Assembly: GCA_020850355.1 (NCBI GenBank)
Contig: JADZEX010000004.1
Coordinates: 1 to 64,000 of the forward strand
Length of the DNA: 64,000 bases
Source of the DNA: Fimbriimonadaceae bacterium
GTDB lineage: Bacteria > Armatimonadota > UBA10988
Reading direction: 5' to 3'
Shown here: positions 26,184 through 35,800 of the stretch, in pieces
Layout: every line of letters begins with the position of its first letter
How positions within the stretch are numbered: position 1 is the stretch's first letter
Made by a program: the position numbers and the translations under genes
The notes under the pieces: model-generated
Databases searched by the model: none
What the model was told of the DNA's origin: nothing
Seen by the model: the letters and a program-made list of their open reading frames with translations, nothing else

Positions 26184-27008
26184 ATGTCGGCTCTGCCGCT
26201 GGTGACACGCGACCTGGTGAGGCGCCTCGCAGGAGTCGACGCCGCCGTGCGTGCGACGCGGCTGGAGTTGCTGGCGCAGATCGCCGGCAACCCCTTCGGC
26301 GCCGCGGTCCACCGCTACGGGGCGGCCTACGTGCTGCTCTGCCGCGCCTGGGCCGAGCAGAGCAACCTCAACGCCACGCTTTGCGTCGGCCCGGAGCACC
26401 GCGAGCTGCTGCCGACGATGCTGGCGCACTACCAGCAGCTCGGTGTGCGGCCGCGGGTCACCCTGCTGCCCGGCTGGTCGTCACCCGAGCTGGGCCAGGT
26501 GCTGGCCGCGCACGGGCTGGTGGGCAGCAGTTGGAGCTGCGGGCTGTACCGGCTGCCAACCGAGTACCACCCCGCGGTCGCCGACGATGTCAGCGTCGAC
26601 GACGTCACCGACAACGCCGAGCTCTTCGCCAGCCTGTTCGTGGCCGGCTTCGGCCTGCCGGTGGCGACCACCGAACGCGAGGCGACGATCGCGTTCTTGC
26701 GGAGCTGGGCGCAGGTCGACTGGTGGCGGCTCTACACCGCGTCGCTCGACGGCACGCCCTGCGCCATCGGCGTGCTGGCGGTCCGCGACGGGATCGGCTA
26801 CCTGGCCGCCGGGGCGACGCTGCCGCAGTATCGTGGGCACGGCTGTCAGACGGCCCTGATCTGGCGCCGCCTGGCCGACGCCGCGCGGGCTGGCTGCCAG
26901 ATCGTCAGTGTCGAAACCGCCTTCGATTCAACCAGTCAGCACAACGCCGAGCGGACCGGCTTCCGGCCGGCCTACACGTCGACCACCCTGACGGTGCCGC
27001 CAGCGTAA
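26184..27008 (+). CDS. GNAT-family N-acetyltransferase
   Basis: 274 residues. The acetyl-CoA site is LPQYRGHGCQTALIWRRL (Q-x-x-G-x-G variant), followed by ETAFDSTSQHNAERTGF, the usual alpha4/beta7 region. The N-terminal 100 residues contain a separate region (NPFGAAVHRYG) that may be a partner or regulatory domain, as in GNAT proteins of the one-and-a-half-domain type. The substrate is unknown. GGAGA precedes the ATG at 26184. Positions 27009-27091 downstream hold no gene. Confidence 0.82.
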   Translation: MSALPLVTRDLVRRLAGVDAAVRATRLELLAQIAGNPFGAAVHRYGAAYVLLCRAWAEQSNLNATLCVGPEHRELLPTMLAHYQQLGVRPRVTLLPGWSSPELGQVLAAHGLVGSSWSCGLYRLPTEYHPAVADDVSVDDVTDNAELFASLFVAGFGLPVATTEREATIAFLRSWAQVDWWRLYTASLDGTPCAIGVLAVRDGIGYLAAGATLPQYRGHGCQTALIWRRLADAARAGCQIVSVETAFDSTSQHNAERTGFRPAYTSTTLTVPPA

Positions 27009-27091
27009 CGCCCGCCGCGGGCAAGACGCAACCAGCGCCGGCGGCCAAGCGTCAGAGTGAAGCGGAAGCGACCGCGGTCGCGGAGGTGGCC

Positions 27092-27583
27092 ATGTCTGCG
27101 AAGCTGCTACGCTGCGCCGTGCTGTTGACCCTCGGCTTGCTGCCGGCTCTGGCGTCGGAGAAGGCCGACCCGCGGGTCAAGACGGTGCTCGATAAGCTCG
27201 ACCTCAACTACAGCCTCGACGAGCAGCACGACTACCGCCTGGAGTTCACGCTCGAGAGCAAGCGCTCGCAGGTGGTCTACATCTACAGCTCGACCACCAA
27301 GGTGGAAGACATCGAGCTGCGCGATGTGGTCACCGCCGCGGCCGAGTTCAAAGGACCAGTGCCGGCAGCGGTGCTGGAGAAGTGCATGGCCGCCAGCCGC
27401 AAGCTGGCGGTCGGGTCGTGGGAGCTGGAGAAGGACGACGAGACCGGCAATCGGGTCCTGCTGCTGGTTTGCAAGATCCCAACCGACACCTCTCCGGCCG
27501 CGCTGCGCACGATCCTGGAGGCGAGCTGCATCCAGGCCGACCAGCTCGAAGGCGAGCTGAGCGACGGCCAGGACAAGTTCTGA
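27092..27583 (+). CDS. Secreted YbjN-like (type III chaperone-like fold) protein
   Basis: 163 residues with a signal peptide (LLRCAVLLTLGLLPALA). The mature part reads DPRVKTVLDKLDLNYSLDEQ, DYRLEFTLESKRSQVVYIYS, then AVGSWELE and ILLLVCKIP-like strands, the alternating pattern of the YbjN/sensory-regulator fold also seen in secretion chaperones. A secreted member is unusual. GGAGGTGG lies just before the ATG at 27092. Its stop overlaps the next gene (TGATG). Confidence 0.6.
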   Translation: MSAKLLRCAVLLTLGLLPALASEKADPRVKTVLDKLDLNYSLDEQHDYRLEFTLESKRSQVVYIYSSTTKVEDIELRDVVTAAAEFKGPVPAAVLEKCMAASRKLAVGSWELEKDDETGNRVLLLVCKIPTDTSPAALRTILEASCIQADQLEGELSDGQDKF

Positions 27584-28788
27584 TGAGCACCCACCCGGGC
27601 CCAGACGGCGGGGGACGCCTGGTCGGGCGGGACATCATTCTGGTCAGCTCCGACGACTTCGAGGCCGGGCTGAAGACCAGCAAGCACCAGCTCACAGCCC
27701 GGCTGGCGCGCCACACCCGGGTGCTCTTCGTCGAGAGCATCGGCCTGCGCCGACCGCGGGTCAGTGGCAAGGACACCGGCCGGATCGCCCGCAAGATGCG
27801 CCGCTTCCTGGCCGGTCCGCAGCCGCGGGAGGCTGGGCTGTGGGTCTTCACGCCGCTCGCCGTGCCGCTGCACGACCGGCCTTGGGCGCAGGCCTTCAAC
27901 CGCTGGTTCATCGCCCGCTGCGTGCGCCGCGCGGCGCGCCGGCTGGGCTTCCGCAACCCGCTGCTGTGGATGTTCCTGCCCTCGGCGGCCGGCCTGGTGG
28001 GCCGCTGCGGCGAGCGGCTGGCGATCTACTACTGCGTCGACGACTTCGCGCAGTTCAGTGGCAGCAACGTCGCCGCCATCACCGCGCTCGACGACCAGCT
28101 CACGGCCGCCGCCGACGTGGTCTTCTGCAGCGCCGCGGCGCTCGCCGACCGCAAGCGGCGGCTCAACGCCGCGACCTTCTACAGCCCTCACGGCGTCGAC
28201 GTGGGACACTTCAACCAGGCCCTCCAGACGCCGCCCCGGCCGGCCGATCTGCCGCCTGCGAGCGGCCCGGTGATCGGCTACTGGGGCTGGATCGCGGACT
28301 ACTTCGACACCGCCGCGCTGGCCCACCTGGCGCGGCAACGGCCGGACTGGACGATTCTGCTGATCGGCGAGGCGACGATCGCCCTTGACGCCCTGCGGGC
28401 ACTGCCGAATGTGGTTCATCTGGGTCCGCGGCCCTACGAGAGCCTGCCGGCCTACGCCGCCTGTTGCGACGTGCTGCTGATCCCGCGGGAGATGAACGAC
28501 CTGACTCGCAGCATGAACCCGCTGAAGTTGCGCGAGTACCTCGCCACCGGCCGGCCAGTCGTCAGCAGCCCGCTGCCCGAAGTGCTCGACACCCGGGCGA
28601 AGTACGGCGACGCCGTGCTCACCGCCAGCATGCCCGCGGAGTGGCTGGCGGCCGTCGAGCAGCAGTTGGCCGCGGGCCACGACCCGGCGGCGGTCGCCGC
28701 GCTGGTCGCCGACGAGAGCTGGGAAGCCCGGCTGGATGAGGTGGCGGACCGCATCCTGGCCGCCGAAGAGGCCCGCCAGCCGCGCTGA
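27583..28788 (+). CDS. Glycosyltransferase (GT4-like)
   Basis: 401 residues. It starts DIILVSSDDFEAGLKTSKHQ and has YYCVDDFAQFSG and YSPHGVDVGHF, followed by the sugar-nucleotide half VIGYWGWIADYFD, LGPRPYESLPAYAACCD, and the family signature MNPLKLREYLATGRPVVSS (E for the donor ribose). Likely it transfers a sugar to a cell-surface glycan or exopolysaccharide precursor. Start codon overlaps the previous stop (TGATG), so the two are translationally coupled. Confidence 0.9.
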   Translation: MSTHPGPDGGGRLVGRDIILVSSDDFEAGLKTSKHQLTARLARHTRVLFVESIGLRRPRVSGKDTGRIARKMRRFLAGPQPREAGLWVFTPLAVPLHDRPWAQAFNRWFIARCVRRAARRLGFRNPLLWMFLPSAAGLVGRCGERLAIYYCVDDFAQFSGSNVAAITALDDQLTAAADVVFCSAAALADRKRRLNAATFYSPHGVDVGHFNQALQTPPRPADLPPASGPVIGYWGWIADYFDTAALAHLARQRPDWTILLIGEATIALDALRALPNVVHLGPRPYESLPAYAACCDVLLIPREMNDLTRSMNPLKLREYLATGRPVVSSPLPEVLDTRAKYGDAVLTASMPAEWLAAVEQQLAAGHDPAAVAALVADESWEARLDEVADRILAAEEARQPR

Positions 28789-28801
28789 AGCGGAGCGCCG
28801 G

Positions 28802-30034
28802 TCAGCCGGCCAACCAGCCCCGCAGGTCGGCAGCGTAGACCCGCCTGGTGCCGTCCGGGCAGCCGTTGAACAGCAGCCACTCCCAGTCTGGATCCCAGGC
28901 CGGGTGCGGGTCCACCCGCAACTCGCGCCGCGGGCCGACGTAGGGCGGCACGCTCGGCATCCGGACCAGGGTCGTCTCGGCGCCATCCGACAGCCGCAGC
29001 CCGCGGATCGGCACGCTGCCGTCGGCGAAGCTGAGCGGCTCGTGGGGGTAGGCGTCGGTCACCAGATGGCGGCCGTCGCGGTGCAGCGTCGGGTGGCCCG
29101 ATCCGAGCTGACGCGGCGCCAGGACCTCGCGCCCGCGGCCGTCGTAGGCGACGCGGATCAAGCGCAGCGCCCCGTCCAGCTTGAGGTTCATCAGCAGATG
29201 CTGCGAGTCGGGGCACCAGTTCGGGTGGTGTCCACCACGCACCCAGTCCGCGGCGGGCACCGCCACTCGCGCGTCGCCGCCGGCAGCGTCGACGGTCACC
29301 AGCGCCGGCCGCATCCGGCTGCCGTCGTGGGGCAGGTAGCGCAGCACCAGCAGCACGCGCTGGCCGTCGGGCGCTGGTTTCACGTGAAACAGGTAGTAGT
29401 CGCCGGCGCCAGGGTGGTCGACCGCCGCCCCGAGCTGGGCCACCAGGTCGGCCAGGCTGACCACCAGGCGGGTCGCCCCGCTGGCCAGGTCGGTGACCCA
29501 CAGGCCATCGTCGGCCGGCGCGCCGTGGTTGACCGGCGTGGCCTCCGGCGGGACGATCACGCCGTACCCGGCCTGCGTCGCGCCGGTCCGCCGGAGGCAC
29601 GGGCTGTAGGCCAGCCGGCCGTCGGCGGTCGCCATGTAGACCGTGCCGTCCAGCCGCTGGGTCGCGCCGCCGAGCGGGTCGAGGGCCACGCCAAAGGGCT
29701 CGCAGGTGGCTGGATCGAGGTCGTTGTAGAGCAACCGGCCGCCGGCCCACTGGACCTGCGCGCCGAGCTGGGTGTCGGCACCGCGGGTGGTCGCCACGAC
29801 GCGGCTGCCGCCGTCGCGCAGATCGACCAGCACCACCTCGGCCAGGTCCCCCGGCTGGGGCAGGCGATCCTCGGCGGTCAGCCGACAGACCGCCAGCCAG
29901 CGCCCGCAGGGACTGACCGGCGAGGTGTCGTAGAAGCGGTGGAAGCAGCCGTCACGGTCCGGCGTGAGGCAGGTCACCGGGACGGCCGGATCGAACAGTC
30001 GATAGCGTGGGAACGAGGCCGCCAGGTCGGTCAT
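28802..30034 (-). CDS. Beta-propeller protein (oligogalacturonate-lyase/TolB-like)
   Basis: 410 residues, no clear signal peptide. Repeated blades with a Pro-Asp-Gly/Ser turn and Trp (DTSPVSPCGRWLAVCRL, GYGVIVPP, HPNWCPDSQHLLMNLKLDG, DPHPAWDPDWEWLLFNGC) resemble the seven-bladed propeller of PL22 oligogalacturonate lyase and TolB. It is the third gene of an operon with a deacetylase and a LacD-like protein. A parS-like palindrome lies inside its coding sequence (29376-29391, translated LFHVK). Enzyme activity is not proven. Confidence 0.7.
   Translation of the reverse strand: MTDLAASFPRYRLFDPAVPVTCLTPDRDGCFHRFYDTSPVSPCGRWLAVCRLTAEDRLPQPGDLAEVVLVDLRDGGSRVVATTRGADTQLGAQVQWAGGRLLYNDLDPATCEPFGVALDPLGGATQRLDGTVYMATADGRLAYSPCLRRTGATQAGYGVIVPPEATPVNHGAPADDGLWVTDLASGATRLVVSLADLVAQLGAAVDHPGAGDYYLFHVKPAPDGQRVLLVLRYLPHDGSRMRPALVTVDAAGGDARVAVPAADWVRGGHHPNWCPDSQHLLMNLKLDGALRLIRVAYDGRGREVLAPRQLGSGHPTLHRDGRHLVTDAYPHEPLSFADGSVPIRGLRLSDGAETTLVRMPSVPPYVGPRRELRVDPHPAWDPDWEWLLFNGCPDGTRRVYAADLRGWLAG
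29376..29391. other. parS: parS-like ParB-binding site inside a gene, one mismatch
   Basis: GGTTTCACGTGAAACA differs from the parS consensus TGTTTCACGTGAAACA only at the first base; the 14-base core GTTTCACGTGAAAC is perfect. It is inside the beta-propeller gene. parS sites occur inside genes in many bacteria and cluster near oriC. Confidence 0.8.
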
Positions 30035-30072
30035 CGGCCGTCCCTCCGGTCTGGCGCGGCGGGCGCCTTCGC

Positions 30073-30876
30073 TCAGGCGGTGATCCGTAGCGCGCTGTGG
30101 CCGCCCCACCGCGGGTGGTCCCACCAGGGCTGGGCCTGGTCCGCCGCCGCCACCAGCCGTCGCCAGCGGCCGAGGCCCTCGGTGGTCAGCCAGTCACCCG
30201 GCTCGTCACCGCCGTCGCGCCAGGTCAGACCCTCGCAGGCGACGCCAGCGGCACCGCCACGGGTGGCCGCCTCGCTGGTCGGCAGCGCGTCCGACCAGTC
30301 ACCGGTCAGGCCCAGCAGCCAGGGCAGCGGCAGCGCCGCGGCGAGCTCGGCCCAGGCGCTGTCGGCCGGCGCCGGCAGCAGCAGCAGGTCGGCCCCCAGG
30401 TCGAGCGGCTGCCAGCCGGCCACGGCGGCGCTGAGCTCGGCGGCGGTCGGCGCGGTGGCCCACTGCGGGGCCAGGACCAGCGGCACCTGCAGCTTGGCCG
30501 CCTCTTCGCCGATCCGTTCCAACTGCGCCCGCAACCGGCCCTGCGCGGCCTCGTCGGCGAGTGCCGTGAAGCGCGCCACGACGCCGGCCGCCCCGGCCTG
30601 CGCGGCGCGCGCCAGCGGCTCGTCGGGCAGCAGGCAGAGCCCCTCGTCGGCGGCGGCACTGGCGGTCGCCAGCAGGGCGCAACCGCGGTCCAAGGTGGCG
30701 GCCAGCGCGGGGAGCCCGGCATCGGCCGCCAGCAACGCTGCCGAGGCCTGGCCCGAGAGCGCCGCCACCACCTCCAGCGGCACCGGCGCCTGGTCGACCG
30801 ACAGCCACTGCAGCCGGCCGTCCCAATCGGCGAGGGCCTGCAGGCGGCGGAACTTGCCCAGCGGCAGGTCGGGCAT
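30073..30876 (-). CDS. LacD-like aldolase homologue lacking the Schiff-base lysine
   Basis: 267 residues. The start LPLGKFRRLQALADWDGRLQ followed by LSVDQ matches tagatose-1,6-bisphosphate aldolase (LacD), which opens with a GKxRRLQ region and DQR. The C-terminal end (GLTGDWSDALPTSEAATRGG, AAGVACEGLTW) aligns with LacD LSAGVS and GVLCGRATW. But DQR is DQA, the glutamate strand is LVLAPQW, and the DVLKVEVP strand with the catalytic Lys reads DLLLLPAP. The protein is probably not an active aldolase. AGGAG precedes the ATG; it sits between deacetylase and propeller genes. Confidence 0.65.
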   Translation of the reverse strand: MPDLPLGKFRRLQALADWDGRLQWLSVDQAPVPLEVVAALSGQASAALLAADAGLPALAATLDRGCALLATASAAADEGLCLLPDEPLARAAQAGAAGVVARFTALADEAAQGRLRAQLERIGEEAAKLQVPLVLAPQWATAPTAAELSAAVAGWQPLDLGADLLLLPAPADSAWAELAAALPLPWLLGLTGDWSDALPTSEAATRGGAAGVACEGLTWRDGGDEPGDWLTTEGLGRWRRLVAAADQAQPWWDHPRWGGHSALRITA

Positions 30877-30886
30877 CGCGCTGCTC

Positions 30887-31831
30887 CTAACGGCGGTACT
30901 CGTCCCGTTGCGGCCAGAAGCTCGGCGTCGCCAGGGCATGGTCGGCCAGCTCGCCGAGCGTCACGAACTCGGCGCCGAAGTCCTGGCGCGCCGCGGCGAT
31001 CACCTGCTCGTACGAGCGATAGCCCGCATCCCGCCAGCCGGGCGGGTCGCCCGCGCAGGCCAGGCCGGGCATGTGGGCACAACAGACAAACGGCGCGCGG
31101 GCGTCTTCGCAGGCCGCCAGGTGCCGCCGCGCCAGGCCGACCCAGGCAGCGATGTCCTCCGGCGGCAGGTGCGAGCCGTAGTCCGCGCAGTGCGGGATTT
31201 CCAGCACCCCGCCGACCCAGTAGGGCAGCAGGCCAATCCACGAGATGACCTCGTCCGAGCCCTCGGTAACTCGCGGCCGGTAGGCTTGCGGGGTCGCCGT
31301 GCGGGAGCTGCTCCAGCGGATCTTGCAGTCCTCCAGCGCAAAGTAGAGCTCGCGGCAGAACTCGTGGTAACCGCTCCGGAAGCCGCTGGGCTGGTAACCC
31401 GGAAAGGCGCTCGCCAGGATCCGCAGCGCCCGGCTGATGCGCGCGCCGATCATGCCGCGGGTGTGGGTGTGGCGCAGTTGAAACTCCTCGCGCGAGAGCG
31501 CCCGCGCGACCTTGCCGAGCATCGCCTCGTCCTGCACCGCCATCAGGTCGGGCAGGCCGCACTCGAACAGCTCGTGGTCGTAGCCGTGCGGCTGCACCTC
31601 GTGGCCGGCCGCGACGGCGTCGCGCAGCGCCGCCACCAGGTCGGCATCCTCATCCAGCGGCGCCTGGTTCGGGTAGCTGAATGGAATCACGAAGAACGTT
31701 GCCCGCAGCTCCTGGTCGGCCAGCCACTGCAGCAGGCGGCCCACCCGCCGACCGTCGCCCGCGCTGAGGTCGTCGACGGTGAAGCTGGCGTAGAGTCCAG
31801 TGGCATGCACCACGCGCGAAGTGTCCGACAT
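30887..31831 (-). CDS. Polysaccharide deacetylase-like (NodB-type barrel) protein
   Basis: 314 residues. GLYASFTVDDLSAGDG places the first acidic residues of a deacetylase barrel, and GHEVQPHGYDHELFECG gives the His-x3-His metal motif. PGYQPSGFRSGYHEFC and the closing HMPGLACAG strand also fit. It may remove acetyl groups from a glycan or be a cytosolic relative of unknown substrate; no signal peptide is seen. The promoter at 31857-31885 ends about 26 bases before this ATG, which supports 31831 as the start rather than the in-frame ATG at 31885. First gene of a three-gene operon. Confidence 0.72.
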   Translation of the reverse strand: MSDTSRVVHATGLYASFTVDDLSAGDGRRVGRLLQWLADQELRATFFVIPFSYPNQAPLDEDADLVAALRDAVAAGHEVQPHGYDHELFECGLPDLMAVQDEAMLGKVARALSREEFQLRHTHTRGMIGARISRALRILASAFPGYQPSGFRSGYHEFCRELYFALEDCKIRWSSSRTATPQAYRPRVTEGSDEVISWIGLLPYWVGGVLEIPHCADYGSHLPPEDIAAWVGLARRHLAACEDARAPFVCCAHMPGLACAGDPPGWRDAGYRSYEQVIAAARQDFGAEFVTLGELADHALATPSFWPQRDEYRR

Positions 31832-31856
31832 CGTCCACAGGCTCCTGCTCCCGGCG

Positions 31857-31885
31857 ATGGTAGCGCGGGTGCGACGATCCGTCAA
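31857..31885 (-). promoter_or_regulatory. Sigma70-type promoter of the deacetylase operon
   Basis: Minus strand: TTGACG (31885-31880), a 17-bp spacer, TACCAT (31862-31857). Confidence 0.7.
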
Positions 31886-31931
31886 AGGAAAGTGGCTAGT
31901 CCACCTCAGCTCGAGGCATCACCCCCCGACG

Positions 31932-31969
31932 CCGACGCCCCGCGACCGGAGTCGGCCGCGGGGCGTCGG
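31932..31969 (-). terminator. Stem-loop after the lipoprotein gene
   Basis: Perfect 13-base arms (ccgacgccccgcg and complement) with a 12-base loop, 20 bases past the stop of the gene at 31989. No T-tract follows. It separates the lipoprotein gene from the next promoter. Confidence 0.6.
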
Positions 31970-31988
31970 ACTGCTGCCCAGCCGCGCG

Positions 31989-32735
31989 TCAGCGCCGCGT
32001 CAGGGTCAGGCTGATGATGCTGCCGTCGGTGGTGGTGAGGTCACCGGTCACCGTGCCGTTGGGCTGCCGGACGAAGTTGCCCGTCCCGCTGAGCTCGGGG
32101 AAGCCCACGTAGCGGTAGGCCAGTCGCGCGGTGCCGTGGTAGTCCACCTGCCCGAGCACCTCACCGGTCAGGGTCATGTCCGGGGCGACGGGCATCGCCA
32201 TGGTGCCTTCGACGATGCCTCCCGGGCTGACCTCCAGGGCAATGGTGCCCTGTTGGTTGGTGTTGGTGCGCCAGTTCCCGCTCCAGGTGCCGGTCCACGG
32301 GAAGCGGTCCGCCCGCCAGAGCACCACCGCCGTGTTGACCGGGTTGGCCGGGTTCTCAGTGAAGACAGCTTGCAGGTTGCCGCTGACCTCGCCGGTGGTC
32401 TGTAGCCGGACATTGCCGAACAGCGTGCCGACCGCGGTCTGGCGGGTGGCGGCAGCCATCCAGTAGGTCAAGTCCACGGCGCCGCCCGCGTCGACGGTGC
32501 CGGTGATCTGGGCGGTCTCGATCGCGTCGAACGGTGTGCTGAGGTTGGCCACGCGGCCCAGGGCGTCGTTGTCCGACTGCACGGTCAGCTCAATCGCCCC
32601 GTGGTCGCCCTCGGCATCCTGCCAGGCTCCGAGCCACTCGCCGCCGTACAGCGACAGCGCCGAGCCGCTGCTGCAGCCGACGGCCACCGCCGCCAACAGC
32701 CAGCCGCTCAACATGGCAATCCGCTTCAGCCTCAT
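31989..32735 (-). CDS. Lipoprotein with duplicated beta-rich domain
   Basis: 248 residues. MRLKRIAMLSGWLLAAVAVGC ends in a lipobox-like AVGC (Cys21). Two halves repeat: YGGEWLGAWQDAEGDHGAIE (first) and FPWTGTWSGNWRTNTNQQGT (second), each followed by I-x-L-x-V and a Gly-rich strand with G-x-V-x-G. This is a tandem duplication of a beta-sandwich or lipocalin-like unit of about 110 residues. No named family. AGGGAG precedes the ATG. It is last in order behind the HzsA-like fusion (32852) but 116 bases separate them. Confidence 0.7.
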   Translation of the reverse strand: MRLKRIAMLSGWLLAAVAVGCSSGSALSLYGGEWLGAWQDAEGDHGAIELTVQSDNDALGRVANLSTPFDAIETAQITGTVDAGGAVDLTYWMAAATRQTAVGTLFGNVRLQTTGEVSGNLQAVFTENPANPVNTAVVLWRADRFPWTGTWSGNWRTNTNQQGTIALEVSPGGIVEGTMAMPVAPDMTLTGEVLGQVDYHGTARLAYRYVGFPELSGTGNFVRQPNGTVTGDLTTTDGSIISLTLTRR

Positions 32736-32851
32736 GGTGCATACTCCCTGTGGACCGCGGCTCCCACCAGCCGGCCGGCTGGCGGCGCGCGGTCTTGGTT
32801 GCAGGGTACCTGCTGGCGGCGAGCGCGGCAAGGCAGCTGGCCGCGGCGCGG

Positions 32852-35800
32852 CTAGTGGTTGCCGCCGGCCGCCACCTGAGGCCGCCCGGTCTCCCGCAGC
32901 AGCACCCGAAAGCCGACATTGTAGACGCCCTGCCAGGGCTGGTAAGCCAGCCGGAAGCTGGCCGTCGCACGCTGCGGCCGGTCGCGCCAGGAGCCGCCCC
33001 GCACCACCCGCTGACCCGCCGCGGCGAGGTCTTCACGGCCGTCGGCCGGGTCGTAGGGATAGGGCCGGTCCAACGAGCGGGTCCACTCGGCGACGTTGCC
33101 GGCGGTGTCCTGAAGCCCCCAGGGGTTCGGCCGGTACTGCCCCACGGCGGCCGACACCAGCGCGCCGTCGTTGACCTGGGCGTCCTTCGGCAGCCAGTCG
33201 TCGTACTCGCCGGGATTGCGCAGTGGGGTGTCCGGCGTGTAGGGGTCGCTGGCCAGCTCACGGGTCTTGGCGTCGGCCAGGTTGGCGTAGGGCGCAAAGT
33301 CGCCCGCCGCGGCGCCCCACCAGAATGGTGTCGCGCTGCCGGCTCGCGCGGCGTACTCCCACTCGGCCTCGCTGGGCAGCTCGGCGACCTCGCCGCTGCG
33401 CTGGCCGAGCCAGCGACAGAAGTCGACGGCGCGCTGCCAGGCGACGCGGACCACCGGCTGGGTGGGCTGGAAGAGCGGGTAGCCCAGCACGCCGAACTGG
33501 TAGCCTTGCTTGGATTCCCGCCGGCTGTCGTGGCGCGGGTCGAACTGCGCGTACTGCTGATTGGTGACTTCGGTGCGGCCCAGCCAGAAGCCGCGCGGCT
33601 GTCGCACGATGGTCGCCGGCCGCTCGTCGGCCGGTCCCGCCGCCGACCCGACCAGGCCCTCACCGGCCGGGATCCAGACCAGCTCCAGCGTCACCCCACC
33701 GCCGAGGTCCAGCGTCCGGGTCGGCCGGGGTGCGCCGGCCGCGGTCACCTGCAGGGCCGGCAGGGCGGCCGGTGGCGGATCGCTGACGCTGGCCTGCGGG
33801 GCGGCCGGGCTGCCGCTCAGCGGCGGTGGCCCCAGGTGCAGCTCGTCGACGCCGGCGTAGGTCTTACGCTGCTCGGCGCGGCGCAGTTCGCAAGACCGCG
33901 CGCTGTCGCCCGCGATGGTTGCCCAGTCGCCGTGGAACGGGGTGTTGAGGTCGATCCAGGCGATCAACTTGTCCCACTCCTCGCGTTCGAGGGTCACGCC
34001 CTGGTGGCCCTTGCGGAGGGTCTGCACCAGCTCCGTGGTGCTGGCGTGGTAGTCGAGCGGCGCCAGCGTGTGCATGTCGCTCTCGATGCCGGGGTGCCGT
34101 ACGTAGCGGTGCAGGTTGATGTAGCTGCGGCTGAACCGCCCGCCCCACTCGCCGGCGTGACCAGGCATGATCGACTTCCAGTCGCGCACCGGCTCGTCAC
34201 CCCGCAGCGTGAAGAGCGCCTGGCCCTGGTGCGTCGTGCTGCCGTTGTGGCAGGGCACGCAGCGGCGGTCGAGGATCGGCTGCACCTCGTTGGCATAGGC
34301 GAATCCGCGGGCCTGGCCGTACCAGGTGGTCAGATCGGTCGGCGCCTGCCGCGCCGCCAACGTGCGGCGCGCGCCCGGAGCGTCGTTCTGCGACTCGTGA
34401 CAGCCGACGCAGGAGATGGTCTCGCCGGGCATCGCTGTGAACCAGCTCCGCATCTGCTGCAAGGCCTGCCCCTGTGCGTCGAGCGGTTGCACTGCCAACG
34501 GCACGTTGGCCGGCACGCGGAAGAAGGCCGAGCCGTCGGACTCGACCGGCACCGTGCCCAGCACCCGGCGCACGTCCCACGGGCCGTCGAGGCCGATGGT
34601 GCCGTAGAGGCCGCCCATGCCGCGGTAGCCGTAGGTGTAGCTGAGCACCCGCAGCGACTTGACGGTGCCGCGCGGCACGCCGGCCAGGCCGGGTCCGGCG
34701 TAGATGTCGGCCAGGAAGACCAGACCGTCCTTGCGCTGCAGGTTGACCTTGTCAGGGATCACCGGCGCCGGCCGCGTGGCCTGCAGCGGCTGCGGCTCCA
34801 GCAGCGCGTAGCCCGGCTCCTCACGCAGCAGCAGCAGGTTGTCGAAGACGTCGACCAGGTAGATCCCCCACGGCTGGCCCGGCGCCGGCTGCATCGCGGT
34901 CAGGAAGAACTTGCCACTGCCGCGGCCGTCGGACCGGCCGAGCGGCCAGGGGTGCAGGAACTTCGGCCAACTGCTGTCGACCAGTTGGTCGGCCACCACC
35001 GGCTCCACCGGCTGCCCCCAACCCGGGATCCGTTGCACCACACCACTGGCTTCCTGGCGGCCTTTGGCGAAGTCGAAGAGCACCAGCTCACCCATCCGGG
35101 CGACGCCGTGGTGGCCGGTCACGATGCCCACCACCTGGGTCGGCCGACCGGGCACCGGGCGGGCGAAGAAGACGCCGTTGGGCCAGTACGAACTGGACCC
35201 GTAGACGGCCATCTGCTGCGTGCCGTCGGGGTTCATGCTGAACAGGATGCGGCTGTTGGAGTGCGGCAGATCGGCGTACTCCCAGCGCAGGTAGAGGATC
35301 TTCCCGTCGTTCATGACGGTCGGACACCAGTTGTGCTCCTGGTCGAAGCAGAGCTGCCGCGAGCTGCCGTCGGCGCCGAGCCGGAAGAGGTTGGCGACCG
35401 CGGTCGAGCCGTTGACGCACGGCACCGCGACCATTGGGGCGGTTGAGCTGTAGAGGATCTCGCCGTTCGGCAGGTAGCAGGCGTCGTAGTTGTTGATGTC
35501 GGCGCCGAGATCGGGCGTGACCTGCCGCGGCGGCCCGGCCTGGCCGGCGCGTAGCGGCAGCTCATAGACCTGCCAGGGCTGCTGCGGGTGAGACTGCGAG
35601 AGCAGCAGCCGCTGGCCCGACGGGTGCAACTCGACGTCGCCGACGAAGGCGTCCCCGGCCGGCCGGTAGACCGTCCGCAGCGGCGCGGCCAGGTGGCGCA
35701 GGTCGAGCGTCGCCAGGTCGTTGCCGTAGCCACTGCGCGGCAGCACGCAGTTGCTCTGCCAGTTGGCCGGCAGACCCAGCCGGTCGGCCCGCCGGCGGAC

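Noticed and set aside
31832-31885. Upstream ATG start for the deacetylase-like gene
   Set aside because: It lies inside the -35/-10 promoter elements at 31857-31885, so it would not be transcribed.
32750-35446. 898-residue forward open frame opposite the HzsA-SUMF1 fusion
   Set aside because: Shadow of the minus-strand gene that carries CxxCH and SUMF1 motifs.
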